Below are positions 48,983 to 58,178 of a stretch of 64,000 nucleotides of DNA, piece by piece (positions within the stretch are counted from its first letter, which is position 1; every line of letters begins with the position of its first letter). The DNA is taken from assembly GCA_004554085.1 (NCBI GenBank), contig SFNY01000001.1, forward strand, positions 13,221 through 77,220. Direction: 5' to 3'. Made by a program: the position numbers and the translations under genes. The notes beneath the pieces were generated by a model. That model worked only from the letters and a program-made list of their open reading frames with translations. It searched no databases and was not told the DNA's origin. This DNA is from Clostridiales bacterium (GTDB lineage: Bacteria; Bacillota; Clostridia; Christensenellales; Aristaeellaceae).

Positions 48983-51430
48983 TTACAGATTCAGCGGCTT
49001 CAGATGCCAGATCTTGTCGTTGTACTCGTTGATGGTGCGGTCGGCTGCGAACACGCCGGAGCAGGCGGTGTTCATCACGGCCTTCTTCAGCCACAGATCC
49101 TTGTCGGTGTAGTCATGGGAGATCTGCTGCTGCGCGGCCATGTACATCGGCAGATCCTTCAGCACGAAGTAGGGATCGGGCATGCCGCCGTTGTCGCCGA
49201 AGAGCAGGCCGTGGTAGATCTCCTGGAACATGTGGGGATGCTCCGGGCAAAGGGTGCCGTCGATCAGCTGGTTCATCACCTTGCGGATGGCGGCGTTGGT
49301 CTCGTAGATCTCGAAGGATCGGTAGCTGGCATAGCCGCGCTCCACCTCGTCGGCGGTCAGGCCGAAGATGTAGATGTTGTCCGCGCCGACCGCGTCAAAG
49401 ATTTCGCAGTTCGCGCCGTCCATGGTGCCGATGGTCAGCGCGCCGTTCATCATGAACTTCATGTTGCCGGTGCCGCTGGCCTCCTTGCCGGCGGTGGAAA
49501 TCTGCTCGGAGACCTCGGCGGCGGGCATGAGCACCTCCGCCTGGGACACGCAGTAGTTCTCCAGGAACACCACGTTGATCATCTTGGATGCGCGGGGATG
49601 CTTGCGCACCAGATCCGCGATGGAGTTGATCAGCTTGATGGTCAGCTTCGCGCGCTGATAGCCCGGGGCCGCCTTCGCGCCGAAGATGTAGGTCTTGGGC
49701 GGAATCTCGAAGGAGGGATCCTCGTCGATTCGGTTGTAGAGCATCAGAATGCCCAGCGCGTTCATCAGCTGGCGCTTGTACTCGTGCAGGCGCTTGGCCT
49801 GGGCGTCGAACATGCTCTCGGGATTGACCTCGATGCCCTGCATGCGGCGCAGACGGTCGGAGAAGCGCAGCTTGTTGTAGTACTTGACCTCGGCAAACTT
49901 CTGGCGGAAGGCCGGATCGTTGGCGAAGGGCTTCAGATCCGCGATGTAGTTCATGTCCTTGCGCCACTTGTCGCCGATGGCGGAGTCGATCAGGTCGGAC
50001 AGGCCCGGGTTGGACTGGATCAGCCAGCGGCGATGGGTGATGCCGTTGGTGATGGATACGAACTTCTCCGGCTCCATGACGTAGTAGTCGTGGAAGGTCT
50101 GCTTCTTGAGGATGTCGGTGTGGATGCCGGACACGCCGTTGACGGAGTGGGTGCAGGCCACGCACAGGTTGGCCATGTGCACCTGGTTGTAGGCGATGAT
50201 AGCCATGTGGCCGATGCGCTCCCACTGTCCGGGATAGGCGTCCCACAGGCGGTCGCACAGGCGGCGGTTCATCTCGCAGAGAATCTGGTAGACGCGCGGC
50301 AGGGTCTGGGCGAAGAGGTTCTCCGGCCACTTCTCCAGCGCCTCCTGCAGCACGGTGTGGTTGGTGTAGGCGAAGGTGCGGCGGCAGATGTCCTCCGCGT
50401 CCTCCCAGCTCAGATAGTGCTCGTCCATCAGGATGCGCATCAGCTCGGGGATGGCCACCGCCGGATGGGTGTCGTTGATGTGGATGGCGACCTTGTCCGG
50501 GAAGATGGCCCACTGGGGACCGTAGACCGACAGGAAGTCGCGGACGATGTACTGCACGGAGGCGGAGGAGAAGAAGTACTGCTGCTTCAGGCGCAGCTCC
50601 TTGCCCTGCCAGGAGTCGTCGTTGGGATAGAGCACCTTGGAGATGACCTCGGCAAGCTCGCGCTCCTCCATGGCCTTGACGTACTGGCCACGGTTGAAGG
50701 CGGGCATGTCGATGCGCTTGGGAGAGCGCGCGGACCAGACGCGCAGCATGTTGACCATGCTGGAATCGTAGCCCACGGTGGGGATGTCGTAGGGAACGGC
50801 CTGCACGACCACGGAATCCACCGTGCGGAAGCACAGGCGGCCGTCCTCCTCATACTGCTCCACGCGTCCGCCGAAGTGCACCTCGACGGTCTCTGCCGGG
50901 CGCGGAATCTCCCAGATGTTGCCGCCGTCCAGCCAGTTGTCCGGCACCTCGACCTGGTAGCCGTCCACCAGCTTCTGGCGGAACAGGCCGTATTCGTAGC
51001 GGATGGTGCAGCCCATGGCCGGCAGCTGCAGAGAGGACAGGGCGTCCAGGAAGCAGGCCGCCAGACGGCCCAGACCGCCGTTGCCAAGGCCCGGCTCCGG
51101 CTCGCGCTCGGAGATCATGGTCCTGTCGATGCCCAGCTCCTCAAGCGCCTGGGCGTAGTTCTTCTCGTTCACCAGATTGACCATGTTGGAAAACAGCGAA
51201 CGTCCCACCAGGAACTCCGCGCTGAGATAGTAGACCTTCTTTGCGCCGGTGCCCTTGCGCACGCCGCGGGATTCGGTTCTGCGCTCCATGATCTCGTCGC
51301 GCACGGTCAGCGCGACCGCCTTGTAGAGCTGCTCCTCCGTTGCATCGGTGATTTCGCAGCCAAAGTTGCTCCTCAGCTTCTCGACCAGGTTCTGCTTAAT
51401 CTGTTCAACTGTCATCCTCTTGAATTCCAT
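48983..51430 (-). CDS. glgP: Glycogen/maltodextrin phosphorylase
   Basis: An 815-residue GT35 phosphorylase releasing glucose-1-phosphate from alpha-1,4-glucans. Family parts include YYLSAEFLVGRSLFSNMVNL, GLGNGGLGRLAACFLDALSSL and the PLP region AEVSEQISTAGKEASGTGNMKFMMNGAL with the PLP-binding Lys. I start at 51430 (MEFKRMTVEQ), with GGAGG upstream; the longer in-frame start at 51568 lies in the promoter. It forms a glucan-use operon with the GH13 gene behind it. Its promoter has TTGCAG and TATACT 17 bases apart. Confidence 0.95.
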   Translation of the reverse strand: MEFKRMTVEQIKQNLVEKLRSNFGCEITDATEEQLYKAVALTVRDEIMERRTESRGVRKGTGAKKVYYLSAEFLVGRSLFSNMVNLVNEKNYAQALEELGIDRTMISEREPEPGLGNGGLGRLAACFLDALSSLQLPAMGCTIRYEYGLFRQKLVDGYQVEVPDNWLDGGNIWEIPRPAETVEVHFGGRVEQYEEDGRLCFRTVDSVVVQAVPYDIPTVGYDSSMVNMLRVWSARSPKRIDMPAFNRGQYVKAMEERELAEVISKVLYPNDDSWQGKELRLKQQYFFSSASVQYIVRDFLSVYGPQWAIFPDKVAIHINDTHPAVAIPELMRILMDEHYLSWEDAEDICRRTFAYTNHTVLQEALEKWPENLFAQTLPRVYQILCEMNRRLCDRLWDAYPGQWERIGHMAIIAYNQVHMANLCVACTHSVNGVSGIHTDILKKQTFHDYYVMEPEKFVSITNGITHRRWLIQSNPGLSDLIDSAIGDKWRKDMNYIADLKPFANDPAFRQKFAEVKYYNKLRFSDRLRRMQGIEVNPESMFDAQAKRLHEYKRQLMNALGILMLYNRIDEDPSFEIPPKTYIFGAKAAPGYQRAKLTIKLINSIADLVRKHPRASKMINVVFLENYCVSQAEVLMPAAEVSEQISTAGKEASGTGNMKFMMNGALTIGTMDGANCEIFDAVGADNIYIFGLTADEVERGYASYRSFEIYETNAAIRKVMNQLIDGTLCPEHPHMFQEIYHGLLFGDNGGMPDPYFVLKDLPMYMAAQQQISHDYTDKDLWLKKAVMNTACSGVFAADRTINEYNDKIWHLKPLNL

Positions 51431-51573
51431 GTAACGAATGCACCTCCGGAAAATTGCGTACCTTCGCGCCTGACTCTGGGCGCGAGAGCTTCGAGGTCTG
51501 CGGTTCTGGAAACCGTTTTTGCAGCGTTCCATATTCTTTCCAGAAAATACCTCTCTATGATAAGCCATTTTTT

Positions 51574-51602
51574 AGTATAGCACGTTTTAAGCGAATCTGC
51601 AA
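51574..51602 (-). promoter_or_regulatory. Promoter for glgP-GH13
   Basis: On the minus strand, TTGCAG (51597-51602) and TATACT (51574-51579) are 17 bases apart. The 376-base gap to the divergent aminotransferase also holds AT-rich DNA with repeated TTTGCA motifs (51690-51745) but no gene that I can see. Confidence 0.6.
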
Positions 51603-51806
51603 TTGACTTTGCAGGGGCAAAAATTTATTCCCGTTCAAAATCCTGCATTTCACGCTCTATCGTGGCCTATTTTCCTTCAAATTTGCAATTTTATTTGCAA
51701 AGAAATTCAGATTTAACACACAATTCACCAAAATTTGCAGGACAGCCGACTGTTTGGGCGAATAAAATAGGGTGTATTCAAGATTTGCCGAAAGGAACTG
51801 AAACTT

Positions 51807-53006
<1,200 letters not shown>

Positions 53007-53021
53007 GGCCGGAAAGCATGA

Positions 53022-53068
53022 AACACCCGCTCGAGGGGGATCAAGCCCTCCCCGCGCGGGTGTTTTTT
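53022..53068 (+). terminator. Terminator after the aminotransferase
   Basis: AACACCCGC and GCGGGTGTT flank an inner GAGGGGG/CCCTCCC hairpin, followed by TTTTT. Confidence 0.85.
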
Positions 53069-53142
53069 CTGTGTTCCGCAGCAGATTCTGCTGGATGGTG
53101 CGCGCCGCGAACGGACCGTCGCAGCCTGCGGTGCGCAGCCGT

Positions 53143-54561
53143 TCAGATGCGGTTTTCGCTGCGCCCGGCCGCCTTCACGGCGTAGAGCGCGGCGCAGGCC
53201 AGCGCAAAGGCACCGCCCACGGGATAGGCGACGCCTGCGGAGAGCCGGAGCCCCTCCTCCGCCATCAGGATGTAGGTGCAGGACACGCCGGACATGAAGG
53301 TCGCCGGAAGTGCGCACAGCAGCGAATGCCAGCGCTTCTCCCCGTGCCGCACCAGATACATGGCCGCCGCCCAGAGCGTGATCATGGCCAGGGTCTGGTT
53401 GCTCCAGGAGAAGTAGCGCCAGACCACGTTGAAATCCACCTGCGTCAGCAGCGCGCCCGCCGCCAGCAGCGGGATCGTGACCGCAAGCCGCTTCTTGAAA
53501 TCGGACTGATCGATGTGGAACCAGTCGGCGATGATGAGCCGGGCGCTGCGGAAGGCCGTGTCGCCGGAGGAGACCGGACAGACCACCACGCCGATGACCG
53601 CCAGCGCGCCGCCGAACACGCCCAGCAGCGTCACGGAGATCTCATAGACCACGCCGGACTGTCCCAGCTGCGCAAGCGCCGCCTGCAATCCGCCGGTCGC
53701 GCCGTAGAAGGCCACGCCCGCCGCCGCCCACACCAGGGCGATCACGCTCTCGGAAATCATCGCTCCGTAGAACACCCTGCGACCGTCCTTCTCCGTGCGC
53801 AGGCAGCGCGCCATCATGGGCGACTGGGTTCCATGGAAGCCGGAAATCGCGCCGCAGGCCACGGTGATGAACATGAAGGGCCACACCGGCCTGCCGTCGG
53901 GATGCAGGTTCGCAAGCGTAAGCTCCGGCAGCCGGTAGCCGCCGGCGAGCAGGCCCACCATGATGCCCAGCGCCATCAGCAGCAGCACGCCGCCGAAGAT
54001 GGGGTACAGCTTGCCGATGATCTTGTCGATGGGCAGCAGGGTCGCCAGCACATAGTAGATGAGGATGACCACGATCCAGAAGCCCACGCTCATCCATGCG
54101 GGGGTCAGCCGGGCGATCAGTGCGGCGGGACTGGTGGTGAACACCGCGCCCAGCAGCACCAGCAGAATCAGCGAAAAGATGCGCATCGCCTGCCGCGCCA
54201 CCGGCCCCAGATACCTGCCCACGATCTCGGAGACCGAAGCGCCGTCCATCCGCAGGGAGATCATGCCGCTCATGTAGTCGTGCACCGCGCCGCCCAGAAT
54301 CGAGCCGAACACGATCCACAGAAAGACCACCGGCCCGAACACCGCGCCCATCAGCGCGCCGAAGATCGGCCCCGTGCCCGCAATGTTCAGCAGCTGCACC
54401 AGAAAGACCCGCCAGGTCTTCATCGGCACATAGTCCACGCCGTCCGGATGCGCCGCCGCAGGGGTCGGCCTGTCGTCGGGCCGGAACACGCGCTCCACCA
54501 GCCGTCCATACAGGAAATATCCCGCAATCAGAAGAACAATCGCACACAGAAACGTAAGCAT
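53143..54561 (-). CDS. cstA: CstA family carbon-starvation / pyruvate transporter
   Basis: A 472-residue CstA-like transporter with many membrane helices. It shows DGVDYVPMKTWRVFLVQLLNIAGTGPIFGALMGAVFGPVVFLW, the hallmark of the family, and GSILGGAVHDYMSGMISLRMDGASV. It is of the short clostridial form, well below the 700 residues of E. coli CstA. Relatives import pyruvate or peptides on carbon starvation. GGGGAGG precedes the ATG. It is convergent with the aminotransferase. Confidence 0.93.
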   Translation of the reverse strand: MLTFLCAIVLLIAGYFLYGRLVERVFRPDDRPTPAAAHPDGVDYVPMKTWRVFLVQLLNIAGTGPIFGALMGAVFGPVVFLWIVFGSILGGAVHDYMSGMISLRMDGASVSEIVGRYLGPVARQAMRIFSLILLVLLGAVFTTSPAALIARLTPAWMSVGFWIVVILIYYVLATLLPIDKIIGKLYPIFGGVLLLMALGIMVGLLAGGYRLPELTLANLHPDGRPVWPFMFITVACGAISGFHGTQSPMMARCLRTEKDGRRVFYGAMISESVIALVWAAAGVAFYGATGGLQAALAQLGQSGVVYEISVTLLGVFGGALAVIGVVVCPVSSGDTAFRSARLIIADWFHIDQSDFKKRLAVTIPLLAAGALLTQVDFNVVWRYFSWSNQTLAMITLWAAAMYLVRHGEKRWHSLLCALPATFMSGVSCTYILMAEEGLRLSAGVAYPVGGAFALACAALYAVKAAGRSENRI

Positions 54562-54669
54562 GGATGCTTCCTCCCCTTCACTGATCTTCCATTCCTATTA
54601 TAACATAGGCGCAGCTGCCTTGGTCAAATCTGCCGGAAATTTTACGAAATGGTTGCGCATCGCACGACG

Positions 54670-54695
54670 AGGGCGGCGTCCGCAGACGCCGCCCT
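54670..54695. terminator. Hairpin downstream of the holin gene
   Basis: AGGGCGGCGTC, a four-base loop, GACGCCGCCCT. The stem is a perfect 11 base pairs but lacks a U-run on either strand, so termination is uncertain. Confidence 0.5.
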
Positions 54696-54736
54696 GTCTC
54701 CGATCTTCTCCTTCCCTGTGCAGCTGCAGTTCCCCC

Positions 54737-55042
54737 TCAGCCCTGCCCATCCTCCTCCGGGCGCTTCAGCCCGCTGCGGATGCGCTCCACCGCCGCGTAG
54801 CCGCCGTTGGCCGTCAGCGACACCAGCGCCGCATTGAACAGCGCCAGCACCGCGCCCGAGGCGCTGAAGCCCGGCCCGAACAGCATCGCCAGCAGCAGCG
54901 TGAGCAGCGCCAGTATGTAGCTCCACAGCTGCGTGGGAATTTTCACGATTCCCGGGATCTCCTTGGTGATCTGGGTCAGCACCGCCACGGCCATCGCCGC
55001 GCCCGCGTTGGTTCCCAGCAGACTCCAGTCAAACAGCTCCAT
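54737..55042 (-). CDS. Phage-type holin
   Basis: A 101-residue small membrane protein resembling phage holins. It has an N-terminal amphipathic part MELFDWSLLGTNAGAAMAVAVLTQITKEIPG, then two hydrophobic segments (LWSYILALLTLLLAMLFG and GAVLALFNAALVSLTANG), and a charged C-terminus (RIRSGLKRPEEDGQG). AAGGAGG lies eight bases before the ATG at 55042. It is the second gene in the phage-derived unit. No endolysin gene is adjacent, so lysis on its own is doubtful. It may be a decayed or repurposed gene. Confidence 0.78.
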   Translation of the reverse strand: MELFDWSLLGTNAGAAMAVAVLTQITKEIPGIVKIPTQLWSYILALLTLLLAMLFGPGFSASGAVLALFNAALVSLTANGGYAAVERIRSGLKRPEEDGQG

Positions 55043-55132
55043 TTCGCCCTCCTCCTTGCGTTCCACCTCACTGCATATTGAATTCGCCCGGTCGGCGCGC
55101 AATTCCCGGCGCGGAGAAATTCCCCGCTGCGC

Positions 55133-55540
55133 TCAGGAGACCGCGTCCACGGCCGGAATGTCGTCCGCGATCTCCGGCAGATCGTGCTCCCCGCGCAGCA
55201 CACTGCTCACGTCGGTGAACACGCCCAGCCGCCTGCCCAGCAGCTCCGCCGCCTTCATCCGGGGCGAGGAATTCTTCTCCGGGCGCTCGCCGTCGATCTC
55301 ACCGCGCATCACCTCTGTCAGGAACTCCAGCACCTCGTCCGCCGAGGCGATGTGCCGCTGCCGCGCATCCTGAAGCCGCTGCTGCATGTAGGCCTGCACC
55401 GCAGGCTGGCGCTTGGCTCCCTGGGCGTAGCTGCGCTTGAAGCCCGCCTGCTCCGCCGCCTCCGAGGCATTTCCCAGCTCCAGATACAAATCCGCAAAGC
55501 GCCGCTGACGCTCCGTAAGTCTGCCCGCTCGATTTTCCAT
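55133..55540 (-). CDS. Phage terminase small subunit
   Basis: A 135-residue DNA-packaging recognition protein of the small terminase type. The N-terminal helix-turn-helix region LTERQRRFADLYLELGNASEAAEQAGFKRSYAQGAKRQ is characteristic, then ISADEVLEFLTEVMRGEIDG and RMKAAELLGRRLGVF. The ATG at 55540 follows AGGAGG by seven bases. No large terminase or portal gene lies in the window, so this is not a packaging operon. It is transcribed from a consensus promoter that contains repressor operators. Confidence 0.87.
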   Translation of the reverse strand: MENRAGRLTERQRRFADLYLELGNASEAAEQAGFKRSYAQGAKRQPAVQAYMQQRLQDARQRHIASADEVLEFLTEVMRGEIDGERPEKNSSPRMKAAELLGRRLGVFTDVSSVLRGEHDLPEIADDIPAVDAVS

Positions 55541-55568
55541 ATTCATACCTCCTGTCATTCACACGAAT

Positions 55569-55584
55569 TAACCGCACTCGGTTA
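55569..55584. promoter_or_regulatory. Repressor operator O1
   Basis: TAACCG-CACT-CGGTTA, a perfect 6-base inverted repeat just downstream of the minus-strand -10 box. Confidence 0.75.
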
Positions 55585-55591
55585 TGTACGC

Positions 55592-55620
55592 AGTATACTC
55601 CCGATAACGGGTATTGTCAA
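55592..55620 (-). promoter_or_regulatory. Promoter for the terminase-holin unit, with operator O2 in its spacer
   Basis: On the minus strand, perfect TTGACA (55615-55620) and TATACT (55592-55597) are 17 bases apart. The spacer contains CCCG-ATAA-CGGG (55600-55611), so a bound repressor would block polymerase. Confidence 0.85.
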
Positions 55621-55640
55621 TATATTCTTTTGATATTTTT

Positions 55641-55652
55641 ACCGTTTTCGGT
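55641..55652. promoter_or_regulatory. Repressor operator O3
   Basis: ACCG-TTTT-CGGT lies just upstream of the -35 of the repressor's own promoter. Confidence 0.7.
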
Positions 55653-55662
55653 TATTTTTTGC

Positions 55663-55691
55663 TTGCAAAATGGAGAGAAATGCCGTATAAT
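55663..55691 (+). promoter_or_regulatory. Promoter of the repressor gene
   Basis: TTGCAA (55663-55668) and TATAAT (55686-55691) are 17 bases apart. Confidence 0.8.
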
Positions 55692-55723
55692 ATTCTCGGA
55701 AAGAAAGTATGGAGGCTGATTCT

Positions 55724-56347
55724 ATGGATCTGCGTGATGTTCTGGCAAGGCTGAAAACCGAAAACGGTTTGACCACCGACCAGCTCTCACAAATCTCCGG
55801 CGTGCCCAAGGGGACGCTGAACAAGCTGCTCAACGGCGAGACCCGCAATCCCACCGGCAGCACGCTGAAGAAGCTTGCCGACGCGCTGAACTGCCCGGTG
55901 GAGCTGCTGTACCCGCGCGACGGACAGGCGGCGCATACCCTGCGCAACGCTGACGACGTGCTGAGCATCCACCGCAGGGCCATCCCGCTGCTGGGGGAGA
56001 TCGCCGCCGGGGTGCCCATCTACGCCGACGAGGAGACGGAGCTGATCCTCTGCGACGATTCCCTGCGGTGCGACTTTGCGCTGCGGGTGCGGGGCGACAG
56101 CATGATCGGCGCGCGCATCCACGACGGCGACCTGGTGTTCATCCGCAGTCAGGACGATGTGGACGACGGGGAGATCGCCGCGGTGGTGCTCAACGATGAG
56201 GCGACCCTCAAGCGGGTGTACCACATCAAGAACGGACTGCAGCTGCTCTCGGAAAACCCGCGCTACGCCCCGATGATCTTCACCCTGGACGAGTGCGACA
56301 GCATCCGCATTCTGGGCAAGGCCGTGGGCTTCCAGAGCAGACTGTAA
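55724..56347 (+). CDS. CI/LexA-like phage repressor (HTH plus S24 peptidase)
   Basis: A 207-residue repressor. The N-terminal XRE helix-turn-helix is LTTDQLSQISGVPKGTLNKLLNGETRNPTG (about 17-46). The C-terminal S24/LexA-type domain has IPLLGEIAAGVP (the self-cleavage Ala-Gly), the catalytic Ser in VRGDSMIGARIHDGD, and Lys in NDEATLKRVY. Such proteins cleave themselves with RecA on DNA damage. The ATG at 55724 follows GGAGG by eight bases. An in-gene operator (O4) lies at codons 11-16. It probably represses the terminase-holin unit and autoregulates itself. Confidence 0.92.
   Translation: MDLRDVLARLKTENGLTTDQLSQISGVPKGTLNKLLNGETRNPTGSTLKKLADALNCPVELLYPRDGQAAHTLRNADDVLSIHRRAIPLLGEIAAGVPIYADEETELILCDDSLRCDFALRVRGDSMIGARIHDGDLVFIRSQDDVDDGEIAAVVLNDEATLKRVYHIKNGLQLLSENPRYAPMIFTLDECDSIRILGKAVGFQSRL
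55755..55770. promoter_or_regulatory. Repressor operator O4, inside the repressor gene
   Basis: AAACCG-AAAA-CGGTTT, a perfect 6-base inverted repeat within the coding start, the fourth CCG-N4-CGG site in 200 bases. Confidence 0.7.
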
Positions 56348-56362
56348 GGAGGGATGGGAAGC

Positions 56363-57058
56363 ATGTCCTATTTTGAAGATAGAAACAATCCGGTGCTGCA
56401 CTGCTGCGCCACGGAGCCGCTGCGGCTGGGCCGGGCGCGCATCCTGCGGGAGACGAGCGGCGGCGCGCTGGTGCGCGAGGACGCGGCGGGCATGTACATT
56501 CTGGCCGCGGACAGCCTCGCCGACGCGCGGGGGCTGCTCAATGGCCTGGACAGCATCGACTTCATCATGCTCTGCAACGCGGACTTCGCGCCGCTGATCG
56601 AGCGCTTCGGCCTGCGCGACCGCATGGTGTTCCATCAGGCGGCGTATCTGCGGCGGGAGCTGCCGCCGGTGGATCCCCGGCTGCGCATCGAGGTCGCCCG
56701 CGGACGGACGCTAGCGCGCATCCTGGAGGTGTACCAGCTGAACGGCCCGGAGTCGATCCGCAAGCAGGCGGAGAGGGGCGAGCTGTTCTTCGCCTTTGAC
56801 GAACAGGGCGCGGAGGTGGGCTTCGTGGGCCTGCACCCCGAGGGCTGCTTCGGCATGCTGGAGGTGTTCCCTGAGCAGCGCGGCAGGGGCTACGGCGCGG
56901 CGCTGGAGGGGCACATCCTGCGCTTCTGCATGGAGCAGGGCCGCCTGCCCTACTGTCAGGTGGAGGAGGAGAACCTCGTTTCCATGCACCTCCAGCGCAG
57001 GCTGGGGCTGGAGATCTCGCCGGAGACGCTTCTGATGGCCTGGGGTCGGGAGCACTGA
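56363..57058 (+). CDS. GNAT family N-acetyltransferase
   Basis: A 231-residue acetyltransferase with a divergent N-terminal half and a C-terminal GNAT core. The acetyl-CoA motif is RGRGYGAALEGHILRF (about residues 170-186), preceded by GFVGLHPEGCFGMLEVFPEQ. The N-terminal part (ARILRETSGGALVREDAAGMYILA) is that of the two-lobed FR47/GNAT kind. The substrate is unknown. The ATG at 56363 follows GGAGGG by nine bases. It lies 15 bases behind the repressor, apparently co-transcribed, and may be a cargo gene of the phage remnant or simply host DNA. Confidence 0.88.
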   Translation: MSYFEDRNNPVLHCCATEPLRLGRARILRETSGGALVREDAAGMYILAADSLADARGLLNGLDSIDFIMLCNADFAPLIERFGLRDRMVFHQAAYLRRELPPVDPRLRIEVARGRTLARILEVYQLNGPESIRKQAERGELFFAFDEQGAEVGFVGLHPEGCFGMLEVFPEQRGRGYGAALEGHILRFCMEQGRLPYCQVEEENLVSMHLQRRLGLEISPETLLMAWGREH

Positions 57059-57063
57059 GCGAT

Positions 57064-57147
57064 GCGGCGGGGTGAAGGCACCCCGCCCTACGGTTATATT
57101 GGTGAAGGCGCCCTGCCCTACGACTGTATTGAAGGCACCCCGCCCTA
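57064..57147. repeat. Three tandem degenerate GC hairpin repeats, copies 7-9
   Basis: GCGGGGTGAAGGCACCCCGC with CCTAC is followed by two truncated copies at 57101-57121 and 57130-57147, each ending CCCTAC. They lie in the 196-base gap behind the acetyltransferase. Confidence 0.75.
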
Positions 57148-57166
57148 CAACTATATATATGTAGAA

Positions 57167-57198
57167 GGCCCTGCACGGATTGATTTCCATGCAGGGCC
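57167..57198 (-). terminator. Hairpin/terminator after the metal ABC lipoprotein
   Basis: GGCCCTGCA and TGCAGGGCC pair across a 14-base loop, followed on the minus strand by TTCTAC. The U-run is weak. Confidence 0.5.
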
Positions 57199-57254
57199 TG
57201 TTGCGTCGAATGGAGGAGCCTCCATTCAACGATGGGGCTCACAGTTGGGGGGCG

Positions 57255-58163
57255 TTACAGCTCGTACTGGGTCAGCCAGGTGGAGAAGGCCGCATAGACC
57301 TCATAGAAGCGGTTGTAGAGCTCCTCGCTGTTGGTGAGGGTGTACTTGTCCGCCGCCTCGTCGTAGGTATAGTTGCCGGAATCCAGCTCGGCGCGGGCGT
57401 ACTGCTCCACGGTCTGCGCGTCGGCAATGATGTCCGTCAGCTCGGTAAGACCCGTGGAGCTCACTGCGTTCACGCGGCTGATCAGGCCCGGGAAGTAATC
57501 CGGGGAGGACTGGGTCGCGTAGCCGTAGAGGCCGTCGCTCTCCAGGATGCTGGTCGTATCGCCGGGATAGAGGTAGTAGGTGATCTCCGCGCCGCTCTCA
57601 TCGGTGTAGCTGCTGGTGTACTCCGTCCACTGGCAGACGAACATCAGGTAGTCGAACATGGCGTTCACGTCGGCGATCACGCCATCCTCGGCGAGGGACT
57701 GGTACAGCGCGTACTCCTGGGAGACGCTGCTCAGATCCACGGCGGTATAGCTGGCGTCGTCGATGTAGTAGTTGTAGCTGTAGCCGTAGTCGTCCACCCT
57801 GTCCGCCACGCGCATCGTGCCGTTGATCTGCACCGGGCGGTCGGTGAATTCAAACTTGCTGCCGCTGGCTGCGTACACCGCCATGGTGTTGGAGAGCTGG
57901 TTGGTGTTGGGAACGCAGAAGGGGCAGCTCTGGTAGGGCATGTTCATCAGGTAGATGTACTCGCCGCTGAGGGGGGACAGGGTGGCCATGTAGCCGGTGA
58001 TGGTCACGGGCTTGCCGTCCAGGGCCTTGAGGGTATCCAGGCTGGCGGAGTCGGCGAAGCTGAGCTTCGTCGCCTCCGCAGAGGACGCTTCCTTGCCGCC
58101 GCAGCCGGTGGCCAGCAGGGCGATGCACACAAGCAGCGCGATCAGAGCTGCGAACTTCTTCAT
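57255..58163 (-). CDS. Lipoprotein of the metal ABC module
   Basis: A 302-residue lipoprotein. The signal ends LLATGCGG, a clean lipobox. The first half has an OB-like fold with TITGYMATLSPLSGEYIYLMNMPYQSCPFCVPNTNQL, reminiscent of the DUF3299-type proteins that accompany zinc-linked ABC systems in other phyla; the CPFC motif may bind metal. The second half (about 170-302) is helical with no recognised domain. It is the last gene of a four-gene minus-strand operon, 15 bases behind the permease. The name of the family is uncertain. Confidence 0.75.
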   Translation of the reverse strand: MKKFAALIALLVCIALLATGCGGKEASSAEATKLSFADSASLDTLKALDGKPVTITGYMATLSPLSGEYIYLMNMPYQSCPFCVPNTNQLSNTMAVYAASGSKFEFTDRPVQINGTMRVADRVDDYGYSYNYYIDDASYTAVDLSSVSQEYALYQSLAEDGVIADVNAMFDYLMFVCQWTEYTSSYTDESGAEITYYLYPGDTTSILESDGLYGYATQSSPDYFPGLISRVNAVSSTGLTELTDIIADAQTVEQYARAELDSGNYTYDEAADKYTLTNSEELYNRFYEVYAAFSTWLTQYEL

Positions 58164-58178
58164 GCAATTCTTCCTTTC

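Noticed and set aside
51431..51568. N-terminal extension of glgP from the ATG at 51568
   Set aside because: The extra residues are not phosphorylase-like and would start only six bases from the -10 box; GGAGG supports the start at 51430.
49004..51580. Very long plus-strand ORF (858 codons) opposite glgP
   Set aside because: The protein is low-complexity, rich in Val, His, Leu, Gly and Asp, as expected from reading GC-biased codons backwards. The minus-strand frame encodes a clear glycogen phosphorylase.
54737..57058. Intact prophage
   Set aside because: No integrase, large terminase, portal, capsid, tail or lysin genes are present on either side; CstA and the metal ABC operon flank the unit.
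57064..57147. Three tandem GC-rich repeats considered as a CRISPR array
   Set aside because: The units are degenerate and truncated with no constant spacer length, there are no cas genes, and the same hairpin is dispersed singly elsewhere.
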